Shown: in pieces, positions 53,039 through 63,385 of the stretch | Layout of the letters: the number at the start of each line of letters is the position of its first letter | Position numbering within the stretch: the stretch's first letter is position 1 | Source: Glacieibacterium sp038210595 | GTDB lineage: Bacteria; Pseudomonadota; Alphaproteobacteria; Sphingomonadales; Sphingomonadaceae | Direction: 5' to 3' | Length of the DNA: 64,000 bases | Assembly (NCBI GenBank): GCA_038210595.1 | Contig: JBBQWN010000005.1 | Coordinates: 1 to 64,000, forward strand | Program-made: the position numbers and the translations under genes | The notes under the pieces: model-generated | What the model saw: only the letters and a program-made list of their open reading frames with translations | Database searches by the model: none | What the model was told of the DNA's origin: nothing

Positions 53039-54358
53039 TTGCCGCTGAAGCGCTCGCGCTTGTTCGCCTTTGCCGCACCCTACCTGCCGCTGTCTGCGGT
53101 CGGCCTGCCCGCTGTCGTCTATCTGCCGCCTTACTACGCCGCAGAACTCGGCCTGGGCCTGGAGGCGGTCGGGCTGATCTTTCTCGTTGTCAGGCTGATC
53201 GACATCCCGCTCGATCCGGTGCTCGGCCACTTAATTGATCGGACCAAAGGACGGCTCGGGCGCTTTCGACCGTGGCTGGCGGGCGGCGCGGCGCTGATGG
53301 CGGCAGGCGCGCTGGCGGTGTATTTCGCGGTACCCGGGATTTCGGCGGGTGCCGCGCTGGCCGGGCTGCTGGTTCTGTATTTCGGCTATTCGGCGATGAT
53401 GGTGGCGCAGACCGCGTGGGGCGCGACGCTGTCCGACGACTATCATGAGCGCAGCCGGGTGTTCGGCTGGTGGATGGCCCTGACCCAGGTCGGCATGCTG
53501 CTGGTGCTGGCGCTGCCGCCGCTGCTACCGCGACTAATCCCGGGCGCGGGGATCGCGTCGGGCATTCACGGCATGGGTTGGCTGGTCATCGCTGGCGCGC
53601 CGCTTACCGCACTATTGTGCCTGTCGGTGCTGCCGGAGCGGGCGCGGACCGGCAACCACGCCAAGCTGGCTGACTTCGCGCGCGTCGTCGCCAACCCGCT
53701 GATGCGCCGCCTGCTGCTCGTTGACCTGCTCGCCAACCTGGCACCCGGGGTCACCGGCGCGCTGTTCCTGTTCTTTTTCCAGGCGGTGAAAGGATATTCG
53801 GCCGCTTCCGCGTCGGCGCTGCTGCTCGTCTACTTCGTCGCCGGTCTCGCGGGCGTGCCGCTGTGGACCCGGCTCGCGCGTGCCACGTCCAAGCATCGCG
53901 CGATCGTCGTCGCCCTGCTGTTCTATTGCGTGACGCAGAGCCTGACCGCGCTGCTGCCGCCCGGAAACTGGCCCGTGGCAGCGATCGGCATGGCGCTGGC
54001 CGGTGTGCCTTATGGTGCCACCGCGCTGTTGCTGCGCGCCATGCTCGCCGACCTGTCCGATGCCGAGACGTTGGCGTCGGGCGGCGACAAGACCGCGCTG
54101 TTCTACGCCGCTGGGGTCGGCGTGCAGAAGCTGGGCTATGCAATCCCGGTCGGGGTGCTGTACCCGGTGCTGAGTGCGCTCGGCTTTGTTGCGGTCAAGG
54201 GTGCAGGCAACAGTGCGGACGCGCTGAACGGTCTGACCCTGTTGTTCACCGCGCTGCCCGTGGTTCTGGCGCTTGCAGCCGCGTGGACCGTGCGTTCCTG
54301 GCCGATCGACGCAGCAGCGCAGTCGGCGACAGCGGCCGCGCTTCGCGGCAATGTTTGA
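53039..54358 (+). CDS. MFS transporter, GPH/MelB-like
   Basis: 439 residues from a TTG start that has GGGAAGGGA about eight bases upstream; an ATG five bases before it is in another frame and stops at once. About 12 membrane segments. RLIDIPLDPVLGHLIDRT and LGRFRPWLAGGAALM match the glycoside-pentoside-hexuronide:cation symporter group. The substrate is unknown. It is the gene directly before the propionyl-CoA synthase gene, 69 bases apart. Confidence 0.82.
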   Translation: MPLKRSRLFAFAAPYLPLSAVGLPAVVYLPPYYAAELGLGLEAVGLIFLVVRLIDIPLDPVLGHLIDRTKGRLGRFRPWLAGGAALMAAGALAVYFAVPGISAGAALAGLLVLYFGYSAMMVAQTAWGATLSDDYHERSRVFGWWMALTQVGMLLVLALPPLLPRLIPGAGIASGIHGMGWLVIAGAPLTALLCLSVLPERARTGNHAKLADFARVVANPLMRRLLLVDLLANLAPGVTGALFLFFFQAVKGYSAASASALLLVYFVAGLAGVPLWTRLARATSKHRAIVVALLFYCVTQSLTALLPPGNWPVAAIGMALAGVPYGATALLLRAMLADLSDAETLASGGDKTALFYAAGVGVQKLGYAIPVGVLYPVLSALGFVAVKGAGNSADALNGLTLLFTALPVVLALAAAWTVRSWPIDAAAQSATAAALRGNV

Positions 54359-54368
54359 GTAATTATGT

Positions 54369-54377
54369 TGCTATAAG
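54369..54377 (+). promoter_or_regulatory. possible extended -10 element of the pcs-mcr-accA operon
   Basis: TGCTATAAG lies in an A/T-rich stretch, unusual for this window, about 50 bases before the propionyl-CoA synthase GTG. There is no good -35 at the right distance. A short near-palindrome GGAAACTGTTCC follows at 54394-54405 and could be an operator. Weak evidence only. Confidence 0.3.
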
Positions 54378-54427
54378 GTCGCCCTTGTAGCAAGGAAACT
54401 GTTCCAATCGACTCGCAGGATGTATCC

Positions 54428-57400
54428 GTGGCGCTTCTTGACGACGACCTCACGCTTCGTGGCCCGGCATCCGCGCCGGCTGTCAACCCGGTCCGCGACC
54501 GCTCGGCTTGGGAAGCAATGCGCGCCGCAGTGCTTGCCGATCCCGGCCGCTTCCACGGCGACATTGCCGGCGAGACCATCCACTGGCTGATCGACGGCGC
54601 CTGGCTGAGCCGCGACGGCGCGACCTGGAAGGGCTGGGACGCCGCCACCGCCGCCCCGGTCAGCCGCGACCTGGGCGCCGATTTCGCGCCCTGGACCAAG
54701 GCCTTCGACAACAGCGACGCGCCGCACTACCGCTGGTTCGCGGGCGCGCAGACCAATGCCGCGTTCAACGAGGTCGACCGGCATGTGCTCGCCGGCCACG
54801 GTGCGGAAGCCGCGCTGATCTTCGAGGGCGACCGCTGGGACATGGCGGCGAACAAGGGCCGCGGCGGCCCGGTGGACGAGTTTCCCGTCTCCCGCCGCAC
54901 CCTGCTGCTGGAGAGCGCCAAGTGCGCGCTGGCGCTCAAAGCTTTAGGCCTGAAGCAAGGCGACAGCATCGCGATCAACATGCCGTCGATCGTGCCCCAG
55001 ATCTTCTGGACGGAAGGCGCCAAGCGCGCCGGCGTCATCTACACGCCGGTGTTCGGCGGGTTCAGCGACAAGACGCTGAGCGACCGTATTCATGACGCCG
55101 GCGCCAAGGTCGTCATCACCGCCGACGGCGGCTACCGCACAGCGCAGGTCGCAGCGTTCAAGACCGCCTACACCGACCCGGCGCTCGACAACTACATCCC
55201 GGTCGAGGTCGCGCTGCGCTTGATCGACGGCCTCGATTTGCCCGCCGAGCAGAAGGCGGCAATCCTCGAGGCCGCGAAGGCAGCGCTGAAGGGCGAAGTC
55301 ACAGTCGAGCGCTCCGACGTCATGCGCGGCGTCGGCCGCGCCCTGGCGACGCTGGGCCTCGACGCGGCAGAATCGAGCCAGGTCCGCATCGCGGTCGCCA
55401 GCGCACTGGTCGATTCGCCACCGCGCGTCGATGCCGTCATCGTCGTGAAGCACACCGCGACGCCCGACCTGGTGTGGCGCTCGCGCGACCGCTGGAGCCA
55501 CGAGCTGACCGACGCCGCGGGCAAGGAGATCCTCGCCGCCGCCGGGCTGGCATCGGAAGCCGACCTGCTGGCGCTGCCCGACGAGGCGTTCGTCGCGGCG
55601 ATCTGGAAAGCCTGCCCGCCGCTGCCGGTCGATGCCGAATTCCCGCTGTTCGTCATCTATACCAGCGGCTCGACCGGCAAGCCCAAGGGCGTCGTCCACG
55701 TCCACGGCGGCTATATCGCCGGCATCGCCCACACGATGAAGGTCGCGTTCGACGCGCGCCCCGGCGACGTGCTGTACGTCGTCGCCGATCCCGGCTGGAT
55801 CACCGGGCAGAGCTACCTGATCTCGGCGGCGCTGACGACACGCACGACGACGCTGATCACCGAAGGCTCGCCGGTGTTCCCGCACGCCGGGCGCTTCGCC
55901 GCCAGCATCGAGCGCCACGGCGTCACCATCTTCAAGGCCGGCGTCACCTTCCTGAAGTCGGTGATGAGCGACCCGCAGAACCTGCGCGACCTGCGTTCGT
56001 GGGACATGAGCTCGCTGCGCGTCGCGACCTTCTGCGCCGAGCCGACGTCGCCGCCGGTGCAGGCGTTCGGCATGGCCGAGATCACGCCCTGGTACATCAA
56101 TTCCTACTGGGCGACCGAGCACGGCGGTATCGCCTGGACGCAGTTCTACGGCGCCGCCGACTTCCCGCTGCGCCCCGACGCCCACACCTGGGCGCTGCCG
56201 TGGATCGTCGGCGAGGTCCGTATTCCGACCGACGACGCCCTGACCCACGCCAAGTGGCGCGAGGCGGCGCGCGGCGAGAAGGGCGAGATCGTCATCGCGC
56301 GCCCCTATCCCTATCTCGCGCGCACCGTCTGGGGCGATGCCGCCAATGTCGGCCAGCCGGGCTGGAAGGGTGACGCGGCGCGCTGGGAGGGCAGCTACTG
56401 GACCCGCTGGGACGGCGCGCCTGCCTATACCCAGGGCGACTTCGCCGTGCAGCACGAGGACGATTCGTTCAGCCTCCACGGCCGCAGCGACGACGTCATC
56501 AATGTCAGCGGCCACCGCATGGGCACCGAGGAGATCGAGGGCGCGATCCTGCGCGACCGGGCACTCGACCCCAACTCGCCGGTCGGCAACGTGCTCGTCG
56601 TCGGCGCGCCCGACGCGACCAAGGGCCTGACCCCGCTCGCCTTCGTCGTTGCCTCGCCGGGCCGCAAGATCACGCAAGCCGACCGCAACCGCCTGACCGA
56701 ACTGGTGCGCAGCGAGAAGGGGCCGACCGCCGTCCCCGCCGATTATCTGGAGGTCAAGGCGTTCCCCGAGACGCGTTCGGGCAAATACGTTCGCCGCATG
56801 GTCCGCGCCCTGGTCGAGGGCGGCGACCTGGGCGACACCTCGACCCTGCGCAATCCCGAGAGCCTCGACGACCTGCGCGAGGTGATCACCACCTGGCAGC
56901 GCCGCCAGCACCTGAGCGAGACGCAGCAACTGTTCGAGCGCTACCGCTACTTCCGCATCCAGTACAACACTGTCGCGCCCGGCAAGAAGGTGGCGACGGT
57001 CACCATCACCAACCCGCCGGTCAATGCGCTGAACGAGCGCGCGCTCGACGAGCTCAACATCGTCGTCGATCACCTGTCGCACCGCGACGACGTGGTCGCG
57101 GTCGTGTTCACCGGCGAAGGCACCGCGAGCTTCGTCGCGGGTGCCGATATCCGCCAGTTCCTCGACGAGATTCACGACGAGGACGAGGCGCGCGTCCTGC
57201 CCAACAACGCCCAGCTGGCGTTCAACAAGATCGAGGCGATGGACAAGCCCTGCATCGCCGCCATCCAGGGCGTCGCGCTGGGCGGCGGCATGGAGTTCGC
57301 GCTCGCCTGCCATTACCGCATCGCGGAGCCACACGCCCGCTTCGGGCAGCCGGAGATCAGGTTGCGGCTGATCCCGGGGTATGGGGGAACGCAACGGTTG

Positions 57401-59740
57401 CCGCGATTGCTGGCGGCGCATGGCGGGCAGCAGGGACTGTCCACGGCGCTCGAGATGATCCTGGGCGGGCGCAGCGTCGATGCCGAATTCGCTCTAAATG
57501 CCGGGTTGATCGACGAGGTCGTCGACGGCAGCGAGGACGCGCTGAGCCGCGCGCATGCCTTGGTCCGTGAAATCGTCGGTGGCCGCGAAATTCGCCGCGC
57601 CGCCAGCGAGCCGAGCGCCGACCTCGACGCGGCGCTCGCCGACCCGTTCATCGAGAGCATCGTCAGCCAGCTCCAATGGGCGGGCCGCGCAGATGCCGGC
57701 CGCCGCGCCATCGATGCGATCCGCACCGGCTGGACGCAGGGCATCGCGGCAGGCCTGGCGCGCGAGGCCGACCATTTCGCGGCCGCGGTCGTCCACCCGC
57801 AGGGCGGCAAGACCGGCATCCGCCAGTTCATCGACAAGACGAGCCCGGCGCTGCCGGTGCGGAGCGCGGACGCGGACACCACCGCGCCGCTGCCGGTCGG
57901 CGCACCGTTCTTCCCGGGCATCACGCCGCTGCCGACACGCCAGCATGGCTTCGGCATTGCCCGCGATCCGGCCACCGGGCAGCCGGGTTTCGGCCCGCCG
58001 GGTACGCACGAGAAGGAGCTGATCGTCCCGGTCGACGAGCCTGCCGCCAACGACGCGCTCGTCTACATGCTGACCTCGGAGGTCAATTTCAACGACATCT
58101 GGGCGCTGACCGGCATTCCGGTGTCGCCGTTCGACGGGCACGAGAACGACTATCAGACCACCGGGTCCGGCGGTGTCGGGCTGGTCGCGGCGCTGGGCTC
58201 CGAGGCGCGGGCCGAGGGGCGGTTGAAGGTCGGCGACCTGGTCGCGGTCTATTCGGGGACCAACGACCTGCTCAGTCCGCAGGTCGGGCGCGACCCGATG
58301 TTCGCGGACTTCGCCATCCAGGGTTACGAGACCGAGACCGGCAGCCATGCGCAGTTCCTCGTCACCCAGGCGCCGCAGCTCCACCACGTCCCGGCCGACC
58401 TGACGCTGGAGGCGGCGGGGAGCTATATCCTCAACCTCGGCACCGTCGTCCGCGCGCTGTTCACGACGCTGGAGATCGAGCCCGGCAAGCGGCTGTTCGT
58501 CGAGGGCTCCGCTACCGGCACCGGCCACGACGCGCTGAAGACCAGCATCCGCACCGGGCTGCACGTGACCGGCCTCGTCTCGTCGCCGAGCCGCGCGGCG
58601 TTCGTGAAGGAGGTCGGCGCGGTCGGCGCACTCGACCGGACCGATCCGCGCTTCAAGGCGGCGTTCACCGCCGTGCCCGAGGACCCGGCAAAGTGGGCGG
58701 CATGGGAGGCGGCGGGCCAGCCTTTGCTCGACGAGTATCGCGCCATCAACGACGGGCAGTTGGCGGACTATGCCGTCAGCCATGCCGGCGAGACGGCCTT
58801 CCCGCGCACCTTCCAGCTGCTCGGCGAGGGCGGCATCCTGGCCTTCTACGGCGCGTCGTCGGGCTATCACTTCACCTATGTCGGCAAGCCGGGTGCCAGC
58901 GACCCGACGACGATGCTGCGCCGGGCCAAGCTGCGCGGCGGCGAGGCGGTGCTGCTGTTCTATGGCCCGTGCAGCCGCGAACTGGCCGATCCGACCGGCC
59001 TCGAGATGATCGAGGCGGCGCGTGCCGCCAAGGCCCGCACCGTCGTCGTCACCACCACCGACGGCCAGCGCGAGTTCCTGCAGTCGCTGGGCTTCGAGGA
59101 TGCCATCGCCGGCATCGTCAGCCTGGAGGATTTAAAGCGCCGCCAGGGCGACCAGTTCGAATGGCCCGACGCGATGCCGCGCCTGACGCCGGCGCGCGAC
59201 GACATCGAGACCTTCCGCAGCGAAGTGCGGGACTATCAGGAAAAGACGCTGAAGCCCTTCGGCGCGGCGGTCGGGCGGCTGTTGCGCTCCCCCGACAATC
59301 CGCGCGGGTCGCCCGACCTGATCATCGAGCGTGCCGGCCAGGATACGCTCGGGGCGTCGACGGCGCTGGTCAAGCCGTTCACCGGGCGGGTCGTGTACTC
59401 CGAGGACTGCGCCGGGCGGCGCTACTCCTTCTACGCGCCGCAGGTGTGGACGCGGCAGCGGCGCATCCTGATGCCGACCGCCGAGATCCGCGGCACCCAC
59501 CTGTGCAACGCCTACGAGGTGACGCGCATGAACGACATGATCGCGGCCGGCCTGCTCGACGTGACGCCGCCGACGGTGGTGCCGTGGGAGGGCCTGCCCG
59601 AGGCGCACCAGTCGATGTGGGAAAACCGCCATTCGGGCGCGACCTATGTCGTCAACCACGCGCTGCCGGCGTTGGGGCTGCGCAGCAAGGACGCGCTGCT
59701 TGAAGCCTGGGCGGCGCAAGAGGCGGAGTCAGCCAAGTGA
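54428..59740 (+). CDS. pcs: propionyl-CoA synthase (trifunctional)
   Basis: 1770 residues, three enzymes in one chain, as in the Chloroflexus (about 1820) and Erythrobacter NAP1 enzymes. (1) Acyl-CoA ligase, about 1-830: YTSGSTGKPKG at 411-421, SGHRMGTEE near 695 and the acyl-adenylate Lys786 in RSGKYVRR. (2) Crotonase domain, about 855-1110: FVAGADI, VALGGGMEFALAC and GQPEIRLRLIPGYGGTQRLP. (3) Medium-chain reductase, about 1200-1770: SEVNFNDIWALTGIP, SGGVGLVAALG and GSATGTGHDALK. Known reaction of the family: 3-hydroxypropionate plus CoA, ATP and NADPH gives propionyl-CoA, via acryloyl-CoA held inside the enzyme. GTG start with AGGA upstream. It overlaps mcr by four bases. Confidence 0.95.
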   Translation: MALLDDDLTLRGPASAPAVNPVRDRSAWEAMRAAVLADPGRFHGDIAGETIHWLIDGAWLSRDGATWKGWDAATAAPVSRDLGADFAPWTKAFDNSDAPHYRWFAGAQTNAAFNEVDRHVLAGHGAEAALIFEGDRWDMAANKGRGGPVDEFPVSRRTLLLESAKCALALKALGLKQGDSIAINMPSIVPQIFWTEGAKRAGVIYTPVFGGFSDKTLSDRIHDAGAKVVITADGGYRTAQVAAFKTAYTDPALDNYIPVEVALRLIDGLDLPAEQKAAILEAAKAALKGEVTVERSDVMRGVGRALATLGLDAAESSQVRIAVASALVDSPPRVDAVIVVKHTATPDLVWRSRDRWSHELTDAAGKEILAAAGLASEADLLALPDEAFVAAIWKACPPLPVDAEFPLFVIYTSGSTGKPKGVVHVHGGYIAGIAHTMKVAFDARPGDVLYVVADPGWITGQSYLISAALTTRTTTLITEGSPVFPHAGRFAASIERHGVTIFKAGVTFLKSVMSDPQNLRDLRSWDMSSLRVATFCAEPTSPPVQAFGMAEITPWYINSYWATEHGGIAWTQFYGAADFPLRPDAHTWALPWIVGEVRIPTDDALTHAKWREAARGEKGEIVIARPYPYLARTVWGDAANVGQPGWKGDAARWEGSYWTRWDGAPAYTQGDFAVQHEDDSFSLHGRSDDVINVSGHRMGTEEIEGAILRDRALDPNSPVGNVLVVGAPDATKGLTPLAFVVASPGRKITQADRNRLTELVRSEKGPTAVPADYLEVKAFPETRSGKYVRRMVRALVEGGDLGDTSTLRNPESLDDLREVITTWQRRQHLSETQQLFERYRYFRIQYNTVAPGKKVATVTITNPPVNALNERALDELNIVVDHLSHRDDVVAVVFTGEGTASFVAGADIRQFLDEIHDEDEARVLPNNAQLAFNKIEAMDKPCIAAIQGVALGGGMEFALACHYRIAEPHARFGQPEIRLRLIPGYGGTQRLPRLLAAHGGQQGLSTALEMILGGRSVDAEFALNAGLIDEVVDGSEDALSRAHALVREIVGGREIRRAASEPSADLDAALADPFIESIVSQLQWAGRADAGRRAIDAIRTGWTQGIAAGLAREADHFAAAVVHPQGGKTGIRQFIDKTSPALPVRSADADTTAPLPVGAPFFPGITPLPTRQHGFGIARDPATGQPGFGPPGTHEKELIVPVDEPAANDALVYMLTSEVNFNDIWALTGIPVSPFDGHENDYQTTGSGGVGLVAALGSEARAEGRLKVGDLVAVYSGTNDLLSPQVGRDPMFADFAIQGYETETGSHAQFLVTQAPQLHHVPADLTLEAAGSYILNLGTVVRALFTTLEIEPGKRLFVEGSATGTGHDALKTSIRTGLHVTGLVSSPSRAAFVKEVGAVGALDRTDPRFKAAFTAVPEDPAKWAAWEAAGQPLLDEYRAINDGQLADYAVSHAGETAFPRTFQLLGEGGILAFYGASSGYHFTYVGKPGASDPTTMLRRAKLRGGEAVLLFYGPCSRELADPTGLEMIEAARAAKARTVVVTTTDGQREFLQSLGFEDAIAGIVSLEDLKRRQGDQFEWPDAMPRLTPARDDIETFRSEVRDYQEKTLKPFGAAVGRLLRSPDNPRGSPDLIIERAGQDTLGASTALVKPFTGRVVYSEDCAGRRYSFYAPQVWTRQRRILMPTAEIRGTHLCNAYEVTRMNDMIAAGLLDVTPPTVVPWEGLPEAHQSMWENRHSGATYVVNHALPALGLRSKDALLEAWAAQEAESAK

Positions 59741-62700
59741 ACGCACCGATCGTCGAGCCGCTGGTCGGCACCTCCGGGCGGCTCGCCGGCAAGATTGCGC
59801 TGGTCACCGGCGCGGCCGGCAACCTCGGCGGCGAGATCGTCCGCCACTACCTGCGCGAGGGCGCGACGGTGGTGATGACCGGGCGCACCCCGGCGCGCAC
59901 CGATGCGGCGCGCGAGGCTGTTCTGGCAGAGACAGGTGCCGATCCGGCGCGGGTCTCGACCGTCGTGCTCGACGGCGCGGACGCCGCATCGGTCCGCGCC
60001 GGCATCGCCGCGGTTGTGGAGCGCCACGGTCGCATCGACATCCTCGTCAACAATGCGGGATCGGCGGGGCCGAAGGCGCCGCTGGAGCGCGTGCCGCTGA
60101 CCGCCGACGAACTGGCGAACGGCGATACCGAGACGGTCAGCGCGGCGGCGCGCAGCCTGCTTGGCGTCGCCTGGAATCTGGTCCGCGCGGCGGCGGACGC
60201 GATGCCGCCGGGCGGGTCGATCGTCAACGTCTCGACCATCTTCAGCCGCACCCAATATTATGCGCGCACGGCCTATGTCGTGCCCAAGGCGGCAATGAAT
60301 GCGCTGTCGAAGACACTGGCGCGCGAGCTGGGCTCCCGCGGCATCCGGGTCAACACGCTGTTCCCCGGCCCGATCGAGAGCGACCGCATCCGCACCGTCT
60401 TCGCGGCGATGGACAAGTTGCAGGGCAAGCCGGCGAACGCCACCGCCGACCATTTCACCGGCATCATGGCGTTGGCCCGTGGTGCGGCGGCAGCGGATGC
60501 CAAGCCGCTGCCGACGCCGACCGATATCGCCGCCACCTGCGTGTTTCTCGGTTCCGACGAGAGCGCCGCCTTCACCGGCCACGATTTCGAGGTCACGCAC
60601 GGCATGGATGTGCCGAAGGAATCGCGTTCGACCTATCTGTCGCGGCCGACGATGCGCTCCATCGATGGCGCGGGCCTCGGCATTGTCGTGGCCGGCGGCG
60701 ACAGCCTTGCGGACGCGCTGGAGATTGCGCGAGTGCAGGCAAACTGCGGGGCGGCGGTCTTGCTCGGCTTCGGCAGCGACGCCGCGGTCGCGATGGTGCA
60801 GCGCCGCCTCGATGCCGAGCCCGCGACCGGCGCACTGACGCTGGCGCGCTTCGACCGTAGCGATCCGGCCCAGATGGAGGCGGCGCTCGAAGCCTTTGGA
60901 GCTGAGATCACCGGCGCGATCATCTTGCCCGAGTTTGGCAACGACTTCTTCAACGGGCCGCTGCACGCGGCGTCGGACGAACAGGTCGACAGCTTCATCG
61001 ACGCCGAGCTGACCGGCGCCGTCGCCGTCGCGCGGTCGCTGACGCGCTACTGGAAGCGCCACGACGCGCTGGTCCACGAGCCGCGCTTCGTGTTCGTCGG
61101 CGGGCCGTCGGACGGCGGCGACAACGGTTGGAACGGCCTGCTCGCGGCTGCCTGCGAGCAGCTGGTGCGGGTCTGGCGCGACGAGAGCCAGGTCGATGTC
61201 GCAGCCGGCAAGCGGCGGCAGGCGGAGTGGGGCAACCAGATCGTCCGCACCGACAACCACGAGCCGGAGAATGTCCGCTTCACCGCCGGCCAGTGCGCGC
61301 GCATCCTGCTGAAGGAGCGCAAGGTCCAGCCGATCAGCCTGTACCTGCCCGAATCGATCGGCGAGGCGACCGGCGCGCGCGTCGCCATGGTCGGGTTCGC
61401 CGAGAACATCACCGGGCTGCATCTCGGAAAGGTCGCGCTTATCACCGGCGGCTCGGCCGGCATCGGCGGTCAGGTCGCGCGGCTGCTGGCGCTGGCGGGT
61501 GCCAAGGTCATGCTCGTTGCACGCCGCGAGAGCGAACTGGCGACAATGCGCGCGCGTATCGTCGGCGAGCTCGAGGACGTCGGCTTCTCCGGCGTCGAGC
61601 GGCGCGTCCGCACGCTGTCGGGCATCGACGTCAGCGACCACGCGGCGCTCAACAAGGCGGTCGACGAGACCATCGCCGCGTTCGGGCGCATCGACTATCT
61701 GATCAACAATGCCGGCATCTCCGGCGCCGAGGAGATGGTCGTCGACATGGACGTCGCCGCCTGGCGGCGGACGCTGGATGCGAATTTGATCTCCAACTAC
61801 GTCCTCGCGCATGCCGTGGTGCCAAGGATGAAGGCGCAGGGTTCCGGCTACATCCTCAACGTCAGCAGCTATTTCGGAGGCGAGAAGCACCTTGCCGTCG
61901 CCTACCCCAACCGCGCCGACTATGCGGTCAGCAAGGCTGGACAGCGGGCGATGGCGGAGGCGTTCGCGCGGTCGCTGGGTCCGGAAATTCAGATCAACGC
62001 CATTGCGCCGGGCCCGGTCGACGGCGACCGCCTGTCGGGCAAAGACGGCAAGGCCGGACTGTTCGACCGCCGCGGCCGGCTGATTCTGGAAAACAAGCGG
62101 CTAAATGCCGTCCACTCGGCGGTCATCCGCGCCGTCCGGGGCGGCGCGGCGATAGACACCGTACTCGGTCGCCTGGCGCGCAACGACTCGGTCCGCATCG
62201 CCCATGACCGTGACAATCCGCGTGAGCTTCGCGATCTGGCGCTATCCTGTGCGCAGGAAGGCGACGAAACCTGCAGTTGGGACCGTTTCATCCTGACCCG
62301 CGAGATCGCCGCGCGGCTTGTCCGCCGCCTGCGGCTGGGCGGCTACCTGACCGCGTCGCCGGCCTGGGCCACACGTCCCTCTACGGACGAAGCCGATGGC
62401 AGCTGGCTGCTGCGCGTACCGCTCGACGACAAGCCCTGGCTGCCGCCGGCGCGGATCGCGGCCGAGGCGGCCAAGGTCGGTGGCGGCGTCACCTCGCTGC
62501 TCAACCTCGGCCGCATGCCGACCGAGGGCGAGGTTGCGCAGGCGACGGTGTTCTTCCTCGCCGACCGCGCCGTCAGCGGCGAATGCTTCATGCCGTCGGG
62601 CGGCCTGAGCCTCGAACGCTCGACCGTCGAGCGCGAACTGTTCGGCAGCCCCAAGGCCGAGCGGCTGGAGCAGATGGCGGGCAAGACCGTGTGGATTATC

Positions 62701-63375
62701 GGGGAGCACCTCGTCGATTATCTGGCGGGCTGCGCCCAGGCCTTTGCCGACCTAGCGGTGGCGCGCGTCGTGTTCATCACGCGAACAGATGAAGGGGCGG
62801 AGACGCTGACCGCCACCGTTGCCGGCGCTCCGCTCGAATGCGTGACGGCCGGCGATGACCTGGAGGGGGCGCTGGATCGTGCCCTTGCGCAATGGGGACC
62901 ACCGACGACCATCGTTTCGTCGCCGTTCACGCCGCTGCCCGACCGCCTGTTCGGCGACGAAAGCCTGAGTCCGGCCGCGTTTGCGACTCTGTGCGAGGAC
63001 AATCTGACTCATCACTTCCGGGTCAGCCGCAAGGCCTCGCTCTACGACCATTGCCAGCTGGTACTGGTCACCCCCGATGTCGAGATCGGGCGCACCGGCC
63101 CGGCGTTCGCACTGGCCAACTTCATCAAGACCTCGCTTCACGCCTTCACCGCGACGCTGGCGGTCGAGAACGAGCGGCTGATCCACGATGTGCCTGTCAA
63201 TCAGATCAACCTGACCCGGCGCGTTCGCAGCGAGGAACCCCGCAACCGTGACGAACATGAGGAGGAGGTTCGCCGGTTCGCCCGCGCCGTGTTGCTGGCC
63301 GGCGCGCCGCTGCCCGACGCGGAGGACTCGCGTTACCGCGCCCGCATCTATCGCGGCATGTCGATGACCGTCTAA
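59737..63375 (+). CDS. mcr: malonyl-CoA reductase (bifunctional, 3-hydroxypropionate-forming)
   Basis: 1212 residues; Chloroflexus Mcr has about 1220 and conserved blocks line up along its length. The N-terminal half (about 1-550) has the SDR loop VTGAAGNLGGE, NVSTIFSR and Tyr180/Lys184 (AYVVPK) and should reduce malonate semialdehyde to 3-hydroxypropionate. The C-terminal half (about 560-1212) has ITGGSAGIGGQ, NVSSYFGGEKH and Tyr729/Lys733 (YAVSKAGQRAMAE) and should reduce malonyl-CoA to the semialdehyde. Both steps use NADPH. The GTG overlaps the pcs stop (GTGA), and accA begins ten bases after its stop. Confidence 0.95.
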   Translation: MNAPIVEPLVGTSGRLAGKIALVTGAAGNLGGEIVRHYLREGATVVMTGRTPARTDAAREAVLAETGADPARVSTVVLDGADAASVRAGIAAVVERHGRIDILVNNAGSAGPKAPLERVPLTADELANGDTETVSAAARSLLGVAWNLVRAAADAMPPGGSIVNVSTIFSRTQYYARTAYVVPKAAMNALSKTLARELGSRGIRVNTLFPGPIESDRIRTVFAAMDKLQGKPANATADHFTGIMALARGAAAADAKPLPTPTDIAATCVFLGSDESAAFTGHDFEVTHGMDVPKESRSTYLSRPTMRSIDGAGLGIVVAGGDSLADALEIARVQANCGAAVLLGFGSDAAVAMVQRRLDAEPATGALTLARFDRSDPAQMEAALEAFGAEITGAIILPEFGNDFFNGPLHAASDEQVDSFIDAELTGAVAVARSLTRYWKRHDALVHEPRFVFVGGPSDGGDNGWNGLLAAACEQLVRVWRDESQVDVAAGKRRQAEWGNQIVRTDNHEPENVRFTAGQCARILLKERKVQPISLYLPESIGEATGARVAMVGFAENITGLHLGKVALITGGSAGIGGQVARLLALAGAKVMLVARRESELATMRARIVGELEDVGFSGVERRVRTLSGIDVSDHAALNKAVDETIAAFGRIDYLINNAGISGAEEMVVDMDVAAWRRTLDANLISNYVLAHAVVPRMKAQGSGYILNVSSYFGGEKHLAVAYPNRADYAVSKAGQRAMAEAFARSLGPEIQINAIAPGPVDGDRLSGKDGKAGLFDRRGRLILENKRLNAVHSAVIRAVRGGAAIDTVLGRLARNDSVRIAHDRDNPRELRDLALSCAQEGDETCSWDRFILTREIAARLVRRLRLGGYLTASPAWATRPSTDEADGSWLLRVPLDDKPWLPPARIAAEAAKVGGGVTSLLNLGRMPTEGEVAQATVFFLADRAVSGECFMPSGGLSLERSTVERELFGSPKAERLEQMAGKTVWIIGEHLVDYLAGCAQAFADLAVARVVFITRTDEGAETLTATVAGAPLECVTAGDDLEGALDRALAQWGPPTTIVSSPFTPLPDRLFGDESLSPAAFATLCEDNLTHHFRVSRKASLYDHCQLVLVTPDVEIGRTGPAFALANFIKTSLHAFTATLAVENERLIHDVPVNQINLTRRVRSEEPRNRDEHEEEVRRFARAVLLAGAPLPDAEDSRYRARIYRGMSMTV

Positions 63376-63385
63376 AGAGGCGGCC

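Noticed and set aside
54428..59740. Nonribosomal peptide or polyketide synthase for the 1770-residue protein
   Set aside because: There is no carrier-protein serine motif, condensation or ketosynthase domain; the ligase-crotonase-reductase order is that of propionyl-CoA synthase.
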